Shown: one piece after another, positions 16,265 through 23,329 of the stretch
Position numbering within the stretch: position 1 is the first letter of the stretch
How the letters are laid out: each line of letters begins with the position of its first letter
Source: DASVRZ01 sp038228695
GTDB taxonomy: Bacteria > Verrucomicrobiota > Verrucomicrobiia > Chthoniobacterales > DASVRZ01
NCBI GenBank assembly: GCA_038228695.1
Contig: JBBRPA010000048.1
Coordinates: forward strand, 1 to 26,927
Reading direction: 5' to 3'
DNA: 26,927 nt
The notes under the pieces: generated by a model
What the model saw: only the letters and a program-made list of their open reading frames with translations
What the model was told of the DNA's origin: nothing
Databases searched by the model: none
Made by a program: the position numbers and the translations under genes

Positions 16265-17695
16265 ATGCATTATCCGCCCGCCCTTTTTCTAGCCGGTATT
16301 CTTCTCATCGCCCTCGTCGTTGAGATGCTGACGAAATGGCGTCAACCTTGGGCGGCACCCATGCTGATGGTTTACATCACCGTGTTCGCTTGGTATTTCG
16401 TCGATCCCTTCCAATTCCCCGAGGCCTACAAACAATTTTCGACCTCAATTTTATCACGGTCCTATTTACAGGTAGCGGCGTTTCTAGCTGTGTTCCGCTG
16501 GGCGGTGCCGAGATTTTCGAATCTCCAGTTGAAAAAACTCCATCTAGAAGAACTCAAGACGAAATCCCCCACAGCAGGAGCGGTTTTTTTCATGTTACTG
16601 GGGATTTGGATTCCTTTGATTACGATCGGTATTTACCGCTGTAATTGGGATGCGTTTGCTGCGCTTTTACCACTTGGAGGTCGAACCGAAGGGACTATGA
16701 CGATGTGGGGCCGGGGCGCGCTAGGTGGAAAATATGATTCTTTGGTATCCGCCGGAGGATACCTCCACCTGATTGTTTGCAGCCTCCTAGGTGTGACCTT
16801 GATTTTGCAGAAAAAGGCGGGCATGGCTTTACTGAATGCCAGCTTTTATCTCATTAGCATTCCCGCGTTCCTATTGACCGGGAACCGAAGCGTTTTTCTG
16901 GCGATGATTTCGCCCCTGTTGCTGACCTATTTGATCGCTGGCCGGCAACAATTGGCAGTTCGGGTTATGCTCACGGCCATTTTTGGAATTTGCCTCCATT
17001 TCACCTTGCTGCTCGTCATGGAAAATCGCGCTCGCGGCTATGCGTTCCTCTTCGATGAACAGGCCCGAGAAATCAAGGCTCAAGAAGATCAACTCCAGCA
17101 AGACAATCGCGGACTGGCTGTGGATGAGGAAAGCAAGACCGGAAAACAAATCGGCCTGAACATGATCCAAGAGCTTTGTTTCATCAACGAGTTCGCCGAC
17201 TCTAAAACATTCGATCCGAGTTATGGAATGCGTTACCTGACGGAGATCACAAACGTCGTGCCCCGCGCACTCTGGCCCAACAAACCCATGCTCGGAATCG
17301 ACTACGCCATCTGGCGCGGGTTCGGCACGAACGACGCTTCTGGCATCGGTGTGGCCGCGACAATTGCAACGGGTATGATCGGAGGCGGCTTGCTCAACTT
17401 CGGCCCTTGGCTCGGGGCCATTGCTCCCGCCTTGCTGATGGCAGTCTGGGCCTCTTTGTTAACTCGCTGGTGGATGCAACGCGTCTCCATCCTGCGGCTG
17501 AGCCTTTTTGCGGCAGGACTTGGTCTGACCTTCAACTTGGGTCGCGACATCACGCTGCTGGTGCTCTGGCCGATCGTCTTCGGATTTATTTTTGTAAAGA
17601 TTGCGGAATTCTTTTTGAAGAAAAACGGCCCAAGGCAGGGTGAGCCCCAAGGTCGTCGTTGGAAGACATCCGCCCCGCATATGGCGCGGTCGTAA
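16265..17695 (+). CDS. Wzy-like polysaccharide/O-antigen polymerase (membrane)
   Basis: The 476-residue product is very hydrophobic, with about ten membrane segments from 'FLAGILLIALVVEML' on. A large hydrophilic loop at roughly residues 260-360 contains 'VVPRALWPNKPMLGID'; the 'PR-x-x-WP-x-KP' pattern is common in oligosaccharide repeat-unit polymerases. It would join flipped repeat units in the periplasm in a Wzx/Wzy-dependent pathway, partnering the flippase at 2676-4211. The loop stretch of E, Q and D residues near 275-300 is polar and possibly helical. Wzy proteins are poorly conserved, so the call rests on topology, the loop motif and context. Confidence 0.78.
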   Translation: MHYPPALFLAGILLIALVVEMLTKWRQPWAAPMLMVYITVFAWYFVDPFQFPEAYKQFSTSILSRSYLQVAAFLAVFRWAVPRFSNLQLKKLHLEELKTKSPTAGAVFFMLLGIWIPLITIGIYRCNWDAFAALLPLGGRTEGTMTMWGRGALGGKYDSLVSAGGYLHLIVCSLLGVTLILQKKAGMALLNASFYLISIPAFLLTGNRSVFLAMISPLLLTYLIAGRQQLAVRVMLTAIFGICLHFTLLLVMENRARGYAFLFDEQAREIKAQEDQLQQDNRGLAVDEESKTGKQIGLNMIQELCFINEFADSKTFDPSYGMRYLTEITNVVPRALWPNKPMLGIDYAIWRGFGTNDASGIGVAATIATGMIGGGLLNFGPWLGAIAPALLMAVWASLLTRWWMQRVSILRLSLFAAGLGLTFNLGRDITLLVLWPIVFGFIFVKIAEFFLKKNGPRQGEPQGRRWKTSAPHMARS

Positions 17696-17966
17696 CCATT
17701 GCGTGAAGGGTTTAACCACCTCGGAATGACCACAAAAGAAAGATCGAGGGGGGTAGACCTCGGAAGGGTGATCGTATTGGTGGCTTCCCTGTTGGATGCT
17801 CAGTTCCTCACTGGAATGCTGTTGCTTCGGAAGTTAGTTCCGACCTGACCCCGCGTCAGATTTACCGTTTACTCGTGTTAGCTAAACGCAGCCCCGAGAT
17901 GATTTGCTTTTGGATTCCTTTTTGGAGTGGCGAATGAGTTGAAACCTTGCAAGTCGGAGGGGCTCT
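17696..17966. other. 271-bp spacer with possible gene remnants
   Basis: No convincing intact gene is present. A 40-codon reading frame (ATG 17726 to TGA 17848) and an overlapping frame open to the TGA at 17933-17935 can be read, but neither is recognised. The end of the second frame (17924-17941) is an exact 18-bp copy of the vapB/vapC junction at 19021-19038. GGAGGGG at 17956-17962 is a good Shine-Dalgarno sequence for the MNT gene that follows. Confidence 0.5.
17924..17941 (+). repeat. 18-bp direct repeat, left copy
   Basis: GGAGTGGCGAATGAGTTG is identical to 19021-19038. The flanking bases differ on both sides, so the match is exactly 18 bp. In the right copy it forms the end of vapB and the start of vapC, and here it lies just upstream of the MNT gene. 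Confidence 0.9.
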
Positions 17967-18302
17967 GTGGATAGTCTTCTTATGAGACTTCCGATCGATC
18001 GACTCGTTGAGGAAAACAAGACCGAAATCGAACAACTTTGTTCCAGCCTTTCCGTGCGCGAGCTCCGAGCTTTTGGTTCGGTGCTAACGGAGCGGTTTGA
18101 TCCGGTGAAGAGTGATATTGATATCCTCGCGGATTTCTTTGATTCGGACGCGGCAGGAATAGCTGATCGTTTTATGAGCCTCGCCAACGGCCTGGAAAGT
18201 ATCTTCCATCGACCAGTGGATTTGGTGACAAAACCTGCCATGAAAAATCCCGTCTTTCGTGAAATCGTGAATCAAAGCAGTGCGCCCATCTATGCAGCCT
18301 GA
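17967..18302 (+). CDS. mntA: MNT-domain nucleotidyltransferase, antitoxin of an MNT/HepT pair
   Basis: The 111-residue product is a minimal nucleotidyltransferase. 'RAFGSVLTERFDP' followed by 'SDIDILADF' gives the GS-x11-DID metal and nucleotide site of the pol-beta-like MNT family. MntA-type antitoxins neutralise HepT by AMPylating a tyrosine of the toxin. The start is GTG 17967, chosen because GGAGGGG at 17956-17962 is well spaced for it, whereas ATG 17982 is about 20 bases away. The 3' end overlaps the HepT ATG (18292) by 11 bases, the usual arrangement. It interrupts the polysaccharide genes with an unrelated function, a sign of insertion. Confidence 0.85.
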   Translation: MDSLLMRLPIDRLVEENKTEIEQLCSSLSVRELRAFGSVLTERFDPVKSDIDILADFFDSDAAGIADRFMSLANGLESIFHRPVDLVTKPAMKNPVFREIVNQSSAPIYAA

Positions 18303-18627
18303 GGCATTGAAGTTAGCGGTGGATATCCAATAAGCCTTGGCCGACATCTGTGAATTTACCGCAGGTTTGAATCTGGAAACCTATCGAATGGATTCAATGT
18401 GTCGCGCAGCCTTAGAGCGCAAATTTGAGGTCATTGGAGAAGACTGCACCAATCTGCGAGATCAATTTCCTAAACCCTTTTCGCGATTAAAGGAAGGTGC
18501 GCAAATCATCGGTTTTCGGAATCGCTTGATCCATGGATATGACAACGTGGACGACGCGATTGTTTGGGATGTTGTGAGTGGAAAACTTCCCCTTTTATCT
18601 AATGAAATCGAAGCTTTACTCCGATAA
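18292..18627 (+). pseudogene. hepT: HepT-like toxin gene with an in-frame stop at codon 14
   Basis: Reading from ATG 18292 gives 'MQPEALKLAVDIQ', then TAA (18331-18333), then 'ALADICEFTAGLNLETY...' in the same frame to the TAA at 18625-18627. Both sides match a HepT (DUF86) N-terminus, where the stop replaces a residue that is often Q ('DIQQA'), so a CAA-to-TAA change is the simplest explanation. The body retains the RNase motif R-x4-H and nearby tyrosine in 'RNRLIHGYDNVDD'. Translation could restart at TTG 18337, giving a 96-residue protein lacking the first helix half. The toxin is therefore probably inactive or weakly expressed. A sequencing error is the alternative. Confidence 0.8.
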
Positions 18628-18792
18628 ATGATGGCGCCCCAGCAGCCCGGTCCTTCCTATAAAGTAGCGGTTTTAGTCGATAATTTCGGGCCTTACCACT
18701 TGGCCCGGTTGTCGGGCGCGGGGCGGGTGATGGAGGTGCTGGAAGGGATGCCTATTGACATGATAGATCCACATGATAAAACTCCGGAATGA
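18628..18792 (+). pseudogene. N-terminal remnant of a GT4 glycosyltransferase
   Basis: A 54-codon frame from ATG 18628 (abutting the HepT stop) encodes 'YKVAVLVDNFGPYHLARLSG' and then 'AGRVMEVLEG'. This matches the first strand and helix of the GT4 at 20829-22061 ('MRIAVIFHHIGPYHVARMEA'). After about residue 40 the similarity ends and the frame runs into the vapB start, where its TGA (18790-18792) overlaps ATG 18789. It looks like a glycosyltransferase gene decapitated by the arrival of, or recombination at, the VapBC module. The rest of the gene is not adjacent. Confidence 0.72.
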
Positions 18793-19034
18793 ATGATTCC
18801 CTGATCACTGAGCGAGGGCAGGTTTCCGTTCCCGCCAGTTTACGTAAGGCAATGGGGTTGCGGCCTGGTCAACGATTGCACTGGGAGCAAATCTCCAGTC
18901 AGGAAATGCGGGTTTCCCTACGTGTGGAGAAACCAGTCGGCCCCCTGTCGGTTCTGGGCTATGCGCGCAAAATGCGCCAGGGACCACCGCGCAGAACGCA
19001 GGAGTGGATGGATGAACTCAGGAGTGGCGAATGA
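18789..19034 (+). CDS. vapB: AbrB/MazE-fold antitoxin (VapB-like)
   Basis: The 81-residue product has the swapped-hairpin AbrB DNA-binding fold at the N-terminus: 'LITERGQVSVPASLRKAMGL', then 'RPGQRLHWEQ'. The basic, proline-containing C-terminal tail would wrap the PIN toxin. It pairs with the next gene through an ATGA overlap (19031-19034) and presumably represses its own promoter. A TTGACA lies upstream at about 18755, but no convincing -10 is at the right distance. The ATG at 18789 is inside the 3' end of the glycosyltransferase remnant. Confidence 0.85.
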   Translation: MNDSLITERGQVSVPASLRKAMGLRPGQRLHWEQISSQEMRVSLRVEKPVGPLSVLGYARKMRQGPPRRTQEWMDELRSGE

Positions 19035-19038
19035 GTTG
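19021..19038 (+). repeat. 18-bp direct repeat, right copy
   Basis: This is identical to 17924-17941. It spans the last codons and stop of vapB and the first codons of vapC. Confidence 0.9.
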
Positions 19039-19456
19039 GGTAGTGGATACCTGCATCGTGCTGGATGTATTGGAAAACGATGCGGAGTTTGGACTGCCGT
19101 CCGCTCAACTTTTACAAAAATATTTGCCGGATGGCCTGTTGGTTTGCCCGATCACATACATTGAGTTGGCCCCGGCCTTTGGCGGAAATGGCGAAGAACA
19201 AAGAAGGTTCTTCGATCAGGCAGGAATTGATTACCAGAGTGGATGGACGGTGGTGGATACGGAAGCCGGCCATCAGGCATGGCATCGACATGTGACTGCC
19301 CGCCGTCAGGGGGCTGCTGCCAAACGTCCCATTGCGGATGTCTTGATCGGGGCTTTTGCAAGCAGTCGTCGCGGTTTGATGACACGGAATGCGGATGATT
19401 TTCGGAAGAATTTCCCCAATCTAATGATACTCGAGCCTGAATGCGCAAGGCCTTGA
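19031..19456 (+). CDS. vapC: PIN-domain ribonuclease toxin (VapC-like)
   Basis: The 141-residue product has the PIN-domain acidic residues in order: D6 ('WVVDTCIVLDVLE'), E46 region ('PITYIELAPAF'), the D in 'IADVLIGAFA' near residue 100 and the final 'LMTRNADDF' near residue 117. These coordinate Mg2+ for RNA cleavage. It is ATGA-coupled to its antitoxin, as is usual for VapBC. The pair appears intact and sits inside the polysaccharide locus between a glycosyltransferase remnant and the CapK-like gene, so it may stabilise the locus or be a neutral insertion. Confidence 0.9.
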   Translation: MSWVVDTCIVLDVLENDAEFGLPSAQLLQKYLPDGLLVCPITYIELAPAFGGNGEEQRRFFDQAGIDYQSGWTVVDTEAGHQAWHRHVTARRQGAAAKRPIADVLIGAFASSRRGLMTRNADDFRKNFPNLMILEPECARP

Positions 19457-19486
19457 ATACCATACCCGATCCACGCTTTCTTGAAT

Positions 19487-20809
19487 ATGGATTTTTTTTC
19501 GCTTCTGAGGGATAGAAAAATTGCCGCAGCGTTTGAGGCGGGAGGGAAGTTGGCCGCGCAAATGCTCTCGGATCCATCCGCTTCTGCCGGGTCGCTGGAG
19601 AAGATTCAATCGGTCTGGGCCGATGCCACCCAAGATGTGGTCTATTACAAGAATCTCGTGGAGGCGGGCGAGGCTCCCGCCGCCTTAGAAACATGGGATG
19701 ATTTTCACAAAATCCCGTTGTTGCGACGCGAAATCTTGCAGTCACGTCTGAGTGAATTCCGGCGGTTGAGTGGACCTCCTGAGGACTATCGGATGACGGG
19801 AGGCTCTACGGGCGAACCTGTGCGACTGGGCGTCTGGAAGAGCGAAGCGGAGCCGCAACGAGTGGCCAAAATGGCCCTGTGGTCGCGCTGCGGATATAAG
19901 CCGGGGAAAAAACTCCTGCTGATCTGGGGCCATTCCCATTTGCTTGGCACCGGGTGGACGGGTCGGAAGAATCATGTCCTGCGAAAGATCAAAGATCGTC
20001 TGCTGGGCTATATCCGGATCGATGCCTATACGCTGTCGCCCGCAAAATGCGAGAAAATAGCTAGAACCATCCTCGCGACGAAACCGACGGGAATTATTGG
20101 TTACGCATCGGCCCTCGACTACCTCGCGCGAACGACGGAAAACTTCCACCAAGCATTCGCCAAAGTCGGGGTTAGTTTTGTGATGCCAGCTTCGGAGAAT
20201 CCCCCGCACGAAGACACTTTTGATCTCTTGGAGCGGATTTTTAACTGTCCCGTGATTCAGGAATTTGGCGGTGTGGAGTTTGGTCAGGTGGCGATGAAAC
20301 ACGGGCATGAGCCGTTTCTGGTTTTTCCACATTTGAATTACTTCGAGACCATTGCCGGGGTGGACTCAGGAACAGAGGGAGAGGGTGTGGTGCTGACCTC
20401 GTTGATTCCGCGCTACATTCCGTTGATTCGTTACGTGCAGGGCGATTCGATTGCGGGGATCGAGCGCTTGGCGACCGGTCACGTAAGGGCTTTCGAAAAA
20501 TTAATGGGACGGACTAACGATTTTCTAACCCTCGCGAACGGCACGGCGGTTCACAGTGTGGCCGTTATGCATTGTATCCATCAGGAAAAGGCAGTGGTGA
20601 ACATTCAACTCGCATGGCGCGATGAGGGCTTGGTGTTGCGGCTTGTGACCTCACCCGTTTACGACGTCGAGTGTGAGAAGCGAATTCGGAGTCGGCTTGC
20701 CCAAGTCTCTCCGACTTTGGGAGATATTCCGTTTGAATTAGTGACTGACGTGAAGCCAACGCGAGCGGGCAAACGCCGCTGGGTGGTCGATGAAAGAACC
20801 AGTAAATAA
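19487..20809 (+). CDS. CapK/PaaK-like adenylate-forming enzyme
   Basis: The 440-residue product is related to phenylacetate-CoA ligase and CapK. It has 'YRMTGGSTGEPVRLG' (ATP-binding Ser/Thr/Gly loop at about 104-110), then 'PASENPPHEDTFDLLERIF' and 'VIQEFGGVEFGQVAMKHGHE', which corresponds to the usual Y/F-G-x-x-E region. CapK-type proteins are frequent in capsule and exopolysaccharide clusters and probably activate a carboxylic acid for transfer to sugar. The frame is open from TTG 19481 but ATG 19487 ('MDFFSLLRDRK') is the better start. It begins 30 bases after vapC, and its 3' end lies 19 bases before the next chosen start. Confidence 0.84.
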   Translation: MDFFSLLRDRKIAAAFEAGGKLAAQMLSDPSASAGSLEKIQSVWADATQDVVYYKNLVEAGEAPAALETWDDFHKIPLLRREILQSRLSEFRRLSGPPEDYRMTGGSTGEPVRLGVWKSEAEPQRVAKMALWSRCGYKPGKKLLLIWGHSHLLGTGWTGRKNHVLRKIKDRLLGYIRIDAYTLSPAKCEKIARTILATKPTGIIGYASALDYLARTTENFHQAFAKVGVSFVMPASENPPHEDTFDLLERIFNCPVIQEFGGVEFGQVAMKHGHEPFLVFPHLNYFETIAGVDSGTEGEGVVLTSLIPRYIPLIRYVQGDSIAGIERLATGHVRAFEKLMGRTNDFLTLANGTAVHSVAVMHCIHQEKAVVNIQLAWRDEGLVLRLVTSPVYDVECEKRIRSRLAQVSPTLGDIPFELVTDVKPTRAGKRRWVVDERTSK

Positions 20810-20828
20810 TTTGGGGACAGCGATTATC

Positions 20829-22061
20829 ATGAGGATTGCAGTTATTTTTCATCACATCGGCCCGTATCATGTGGCGCGAATGGAGGCCGCCGCCCGGGAT
20901 GCAGAAATCATCGGGTTGGAGTGGTCTGCCGATGATAATTTTGGCTGGGGCAACCAAGATCGTCCGCCTCTTTTTCAGAAGCAGTCTTTGTTTCCCCTTG
21001 CCAAACCGGGCACCCATTCCGCCGGGCAGTTACGCACCGCCCTGCAATCGGCGCTAGAGAATTTTAAACCTGATGTGGTTGCGGTAAATGGCTGGAATGA
21101 TTTCGGTTCTTTGATCGTGATCGAGACCTGTAACCGTCTCAGGATTCCGATGGTCGTGATGTCGGAAAGCACGGCTTGGGACGCGGCGCGGTCAGACTGG
21201 AAGGAAGGCATTAAACGCCGGTTGATCGACCTTTGCTCGGCTGCGCTAGTGGGCGGTAGTCCGCATCAGGCGTATCTCGAACAGCTTGGAATGGCGCCGG
21301 AGCGGATTTTCCAAGGTTATGATGCGGTGGAGAATGGGTACTTTTCCGCTGGCGCGGAAAAGAGTCGGCAGTGGGCAGTCGAAAGTAGTCAGGAGGGAAG
21401 GGATGAGGAAAAATTGCGGAATGGAAAGAATTTGCCGGAGCGGTATTTTTTGGCTTCGGCCCGGTTTATTGAGAAGAAGAATTTGAGCCGATTGATCGAG
21501 GCTTACGCGAAGTATCGCAAAAAATCCATCATCCATCATCCACAATCCGCAATCTGGTCTTTGGTTCTTCTGGGCGATGGGGAGTTGCGTTCCGCTCTCA
21601 ACGCTCAACTTTCAACCCTCAACCTCTCCGACCACGTCCAGATGCCCGGGTTCAAACAGTATCCAGAGCTGCCGATCTACTACGGGCGGGCCGGGGCGTT
21701 CATCCATGCCAGCACAACAGAGCAATGGGGGCTGGTGGTGAATGAGGCGATGGCGTCGGGTTTGCCGGTGCTGGTTTCCAATCGTTGCGGTTGCGCGGCA
21801 GACCTCGTGCAAGACGGTTGCAACGGCTTTACCTTCGACCCAGAAAACGTCGATCAGCTCGCGGCTCTCATGCTAGAACTCTCATCTCTCAACTCTCAAC
21901 TCTCAACGATGGGTTCTGCCAGCCGCGCGATCATTTCCCATTGGGGGCCGGAGCGTTTTGCGGCGGGATTGCTGCGCGCGGCGACGGTCGCGAAAAAGCT
22001 TCCCATTCCGCAGGTCGGCTGGTTCGATCGCGCCTTGTTGTATTTCCTGATTCGTCGCTAA
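20829..22061 (+). CDS. Glycosyltransferase family 4 with heptanucleotide repeats inside the coding sequence
   Basis: The 410-residue GT-B enzyme starts at ATG 20829 ('MRIAVIFHHIGPYHVARMEA'). The frame extends to 20790, inside the upstream gene, but the N-terminal strand begins at 20829. The donor domain has 'FLASARFIEKKNLSRLIEAY', 'FIHASTTEQWGLVVNEAMAS' (EX7E) and 'LPVLVSNRCGCAADLV'. Four stretches coded by 7-bp repeats disturb otherwise family-like linkers: residues about 177-200, 231-243, 258-267 and 349-361. The frame stays open through all four, and the catalytic blocks are untouched. It likely remains an active sugar transferase with enlarged loops. Confidence 0.88.
   Translation: MRIAVIFHHIGPYHVARMEAAARDAEIIGLEWSADDNFGWGNQDRPPLFQKQSLFPLAKPGTHSAGQLRTALQSALENFKPDVVAVNGWNDFGSLIVIETCNRLRIPMVVMSESTAWDAARSDWKEGIKRRLIDLCSAALVGGSPHQAYLEQLGMAPERIFQGYDAVENGYFSAGAEKSRQWAVESSQEGRDEEKLRNGKNLPERYFLASARFIEKKNLSRLIEAYAKYRKKSIIHHPQSAIWSLVLLGDGELRSALNAQLSTLNLSDHVQMPGFKQYPELPIYYGRAGAFIHASTTEQWGLVVNEAMASGLPVLVSNRCGCAADLVQDGCNGFTFDPENVDQLAALMLELSSLNSQLSTMGSASRAIISHWGPERFAAGLLRAATVAKKLPIPQVGWFDRALLYFLIRR
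21362..21392 (-). repeat. Heptad repeat tract 1 inside the GT4 gene (ACT-ending type)
   Basis: Read on the minus strand the tract is GACTACT, TTCGACT, GCCCACT, GCCGACT: four 7-bp units sharing a terminal ACT. It is the same type as the inverted copy near 26353 and the array at 26763. It codes for part of the polar insert at residues 177-190. Confidence 0.7.
21521..21555 (+). repeat. Heptad repeat tract 2 inside the GT4 gene (ATCC type)
   Basis: Five consecutive units are AAAATCC, ATCATCC, ATCATCC, ACAATCC and GCAATCT, coding for 'KSIIHHPQSAIW'. The same unit type appears in the spacer at 25626-25660 and, inverted, at 25505-25567. Confidence 0.8.
21597..21624 (+). repeat. Heptad repeat tract 3 inside the GT4 gene (CTCAAC type)
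   Basis: The four units are CTCAACG, CTCAACT, TTCAACC and CTCAACC, coding for 'LNAQLSTLNL'. Confidence 0.8.
21881..21908 (+). repeat. Heptad repeat tract 4 inside the GT4 gene (CTCAAC type)
   Basis: The four units are CTCATCT, CTCAACT, CTCAACT and CTCAACG, coding for 'LSSLNSQLSTM'. It is the same family as tract 3, about 260 bases upstream. Confidence 0.82.
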
Positions 22062-22078
22062 CTGTCGCCCCCCCTCGT

Positions 22079-23299
22079 GTGAAAATCCACAGTGCCAATC
22101 TGATTCACAGCCTGTCGCGCAACGCCGGCGGTCTCTACGAAAGCGTGCGGCGACTGGTCCAATCGCTCGAGGACGAGGGCGTCGGCGTGGGGGTCTTTGG
22201 CACTTCGGATAGCCATACCGCAGAGGACATCGGACTCTGGGCTCCGACGGTGGTGAAGATCTTCAAACCAATCTGGCCAGAATCGTTTGGGTATTCGCCG
22301 GGTTACCTGAATGCGCTGGAGGAATATGCGCCGGACATCATTCACACCCACGGAATCTGGCTTTACCCGAGCATGGCGGCCAGGCGCTATTGCCTGAGCA
22401 CCGGGGCTCGTTCGATCATTTCCGCCCACGGTATGCTCGACCCTTGGGCGGTCAATAATTCGAAGTGGAAAAAGGCCATTGCCTACGCCCTTTTTGAGCA
22501 GGCTCATTTGGAAAACGCCGATTGCCTGCGAGCCCTCTGCCCCTCGGAGGCGGAATCAATCCGCAAGGTGGGATTGAAAAGCCCGATCGCCATCATTCCC
22601 AATGGCATCGATCTGCCGGAGGGACCGCCCGACCTTCCCGCACCGTGGAGCGGACGGATCGCCGCCGACCGTAAGGTGCTGCTTTATTTGGGCCGGATTC
22701 ATCCGAAAAAAGGTCTGCCCGAATTGCTCCGTGCTTGGGCCGAGTTGCGCAAGGAGAACCAAAAGCGATCCGCAAACTGGGTGCTGGTCATTTGCGGTTG
22801 GGACCAGAGTGGACACGAGGCGGAACTCCAGCAAATCTGCGACACCCTCTCGCTACCTTGGGCGGACCTGCGCGTGGCCACGCCGTCTGGGGTTGCCGAG
22901 CCTTCTGTGTTGTTCACCGGACCTCAATTCAATGACGCCAAATCGGCCGCTTACCACCACAGCGATGCCTTTATTTTGCCCTCTTTCAGTGAGGGTCTTC
23001 CCATGGTTGTGCTGGAAGCTTGGGCCTACGGGCTGCCCGTATTGATCACTCCGGAGTGCAATCTCCCAGAAGGCACGGAAACGGAGGCCGCGATCGGGAT
23101 CGCGACGAATGCGGCAGCGATCGCGGAAGGGATGCGCCGTTTGCTGGAAATGACCGACGCCGAAAGGAAGGCGATGGGCCTGCGCGGACGACTCCTGATC
23201 TTGAACAAATTTAACTGGCGGAGCATTGCCCAGACGATGAAACGACTCTATGAATGGATGCTCGGCGGTGGTGACTCCCCAGATTGCGTATTGCGCTAA
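22079..23299 (+). CDS. Glycosyltransferase family 4 (GT-B fold)
   Basis: The 406-residue product has a GT4 layout: 'VKIHSANLIHSLSRNAGGLY' at the N-terminus, 'IHTHGIWLYPS' and 'IISAHGMLDPWAV' in the first domain, then 'LLYLGRIHPKKGLPELLRAW' and the EX7E motif in 'FSEGLPMVVLEAWAYGLPVL'. The 'HGMLDPWA' pattern is familiar from exopolysaccharide GT4 enzymes. The frame is open far upstream inside the preceding gene, but GTG 22079, 17 bases past that gene's stop and at the first core strand, is the sensible start. No strong ribosome binding site is seen. It adds another sugar to the repeat unit. Confidence 0.88.
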   Translation: MKIHSANLIHSLSRNAGGLYESVRRLVQSLEDEGVGVGVFGTSDSHTAEDIGLWAPTVVKIFKPIWPESFGYSPGYLNALEEYAPDIIHTHGIWLYPSMAARRYCLSTGARSIISAHGMLDPWAVNNSKWKKAIAYALFEQAHLENADCLRALCPSEAESIRKVGLKSPIAIIPNGIDLPEGPPDLPAPWSGRIAADRKVLLYLGRIHPKKGLPELLRAWAELRKENQKRSANWVLVICGWDQSGHEAELQQICDTLSLPWADLRVATPSGVAEPSVLFTGPQFNDAKSAAYHHSDAFILPSFSEGLPMVVLEAWAYGLPVLITPECNLPEGTETEAAIGIATNAAAIAEGMRRLLEMTDAERKAMGLRGRLLILNKFNWRSIAQTMKRLYEWMLGGGDSPDCVLR

Positions 23300-23329
23300 C
23301 GGATGAAACTAAAGCCTTCTTGAGAAAAT

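Noticed and set aside
17726..17848. 40-codon frame in the spacer after the polymerase
   Set aside because: It has no ribosome binding site and no recognisable family, and it lies in a disturbed region. It may be a remnant but cannot be supported as a gene.
18755..18788. TTGACA upstream of vapB as a promoter
   Set aside because: The nearest -10-like sequence (TGATAA) is only about 13 bases away, so spacing is poor. The stretch is also inside the glycosyltransferase remnant.
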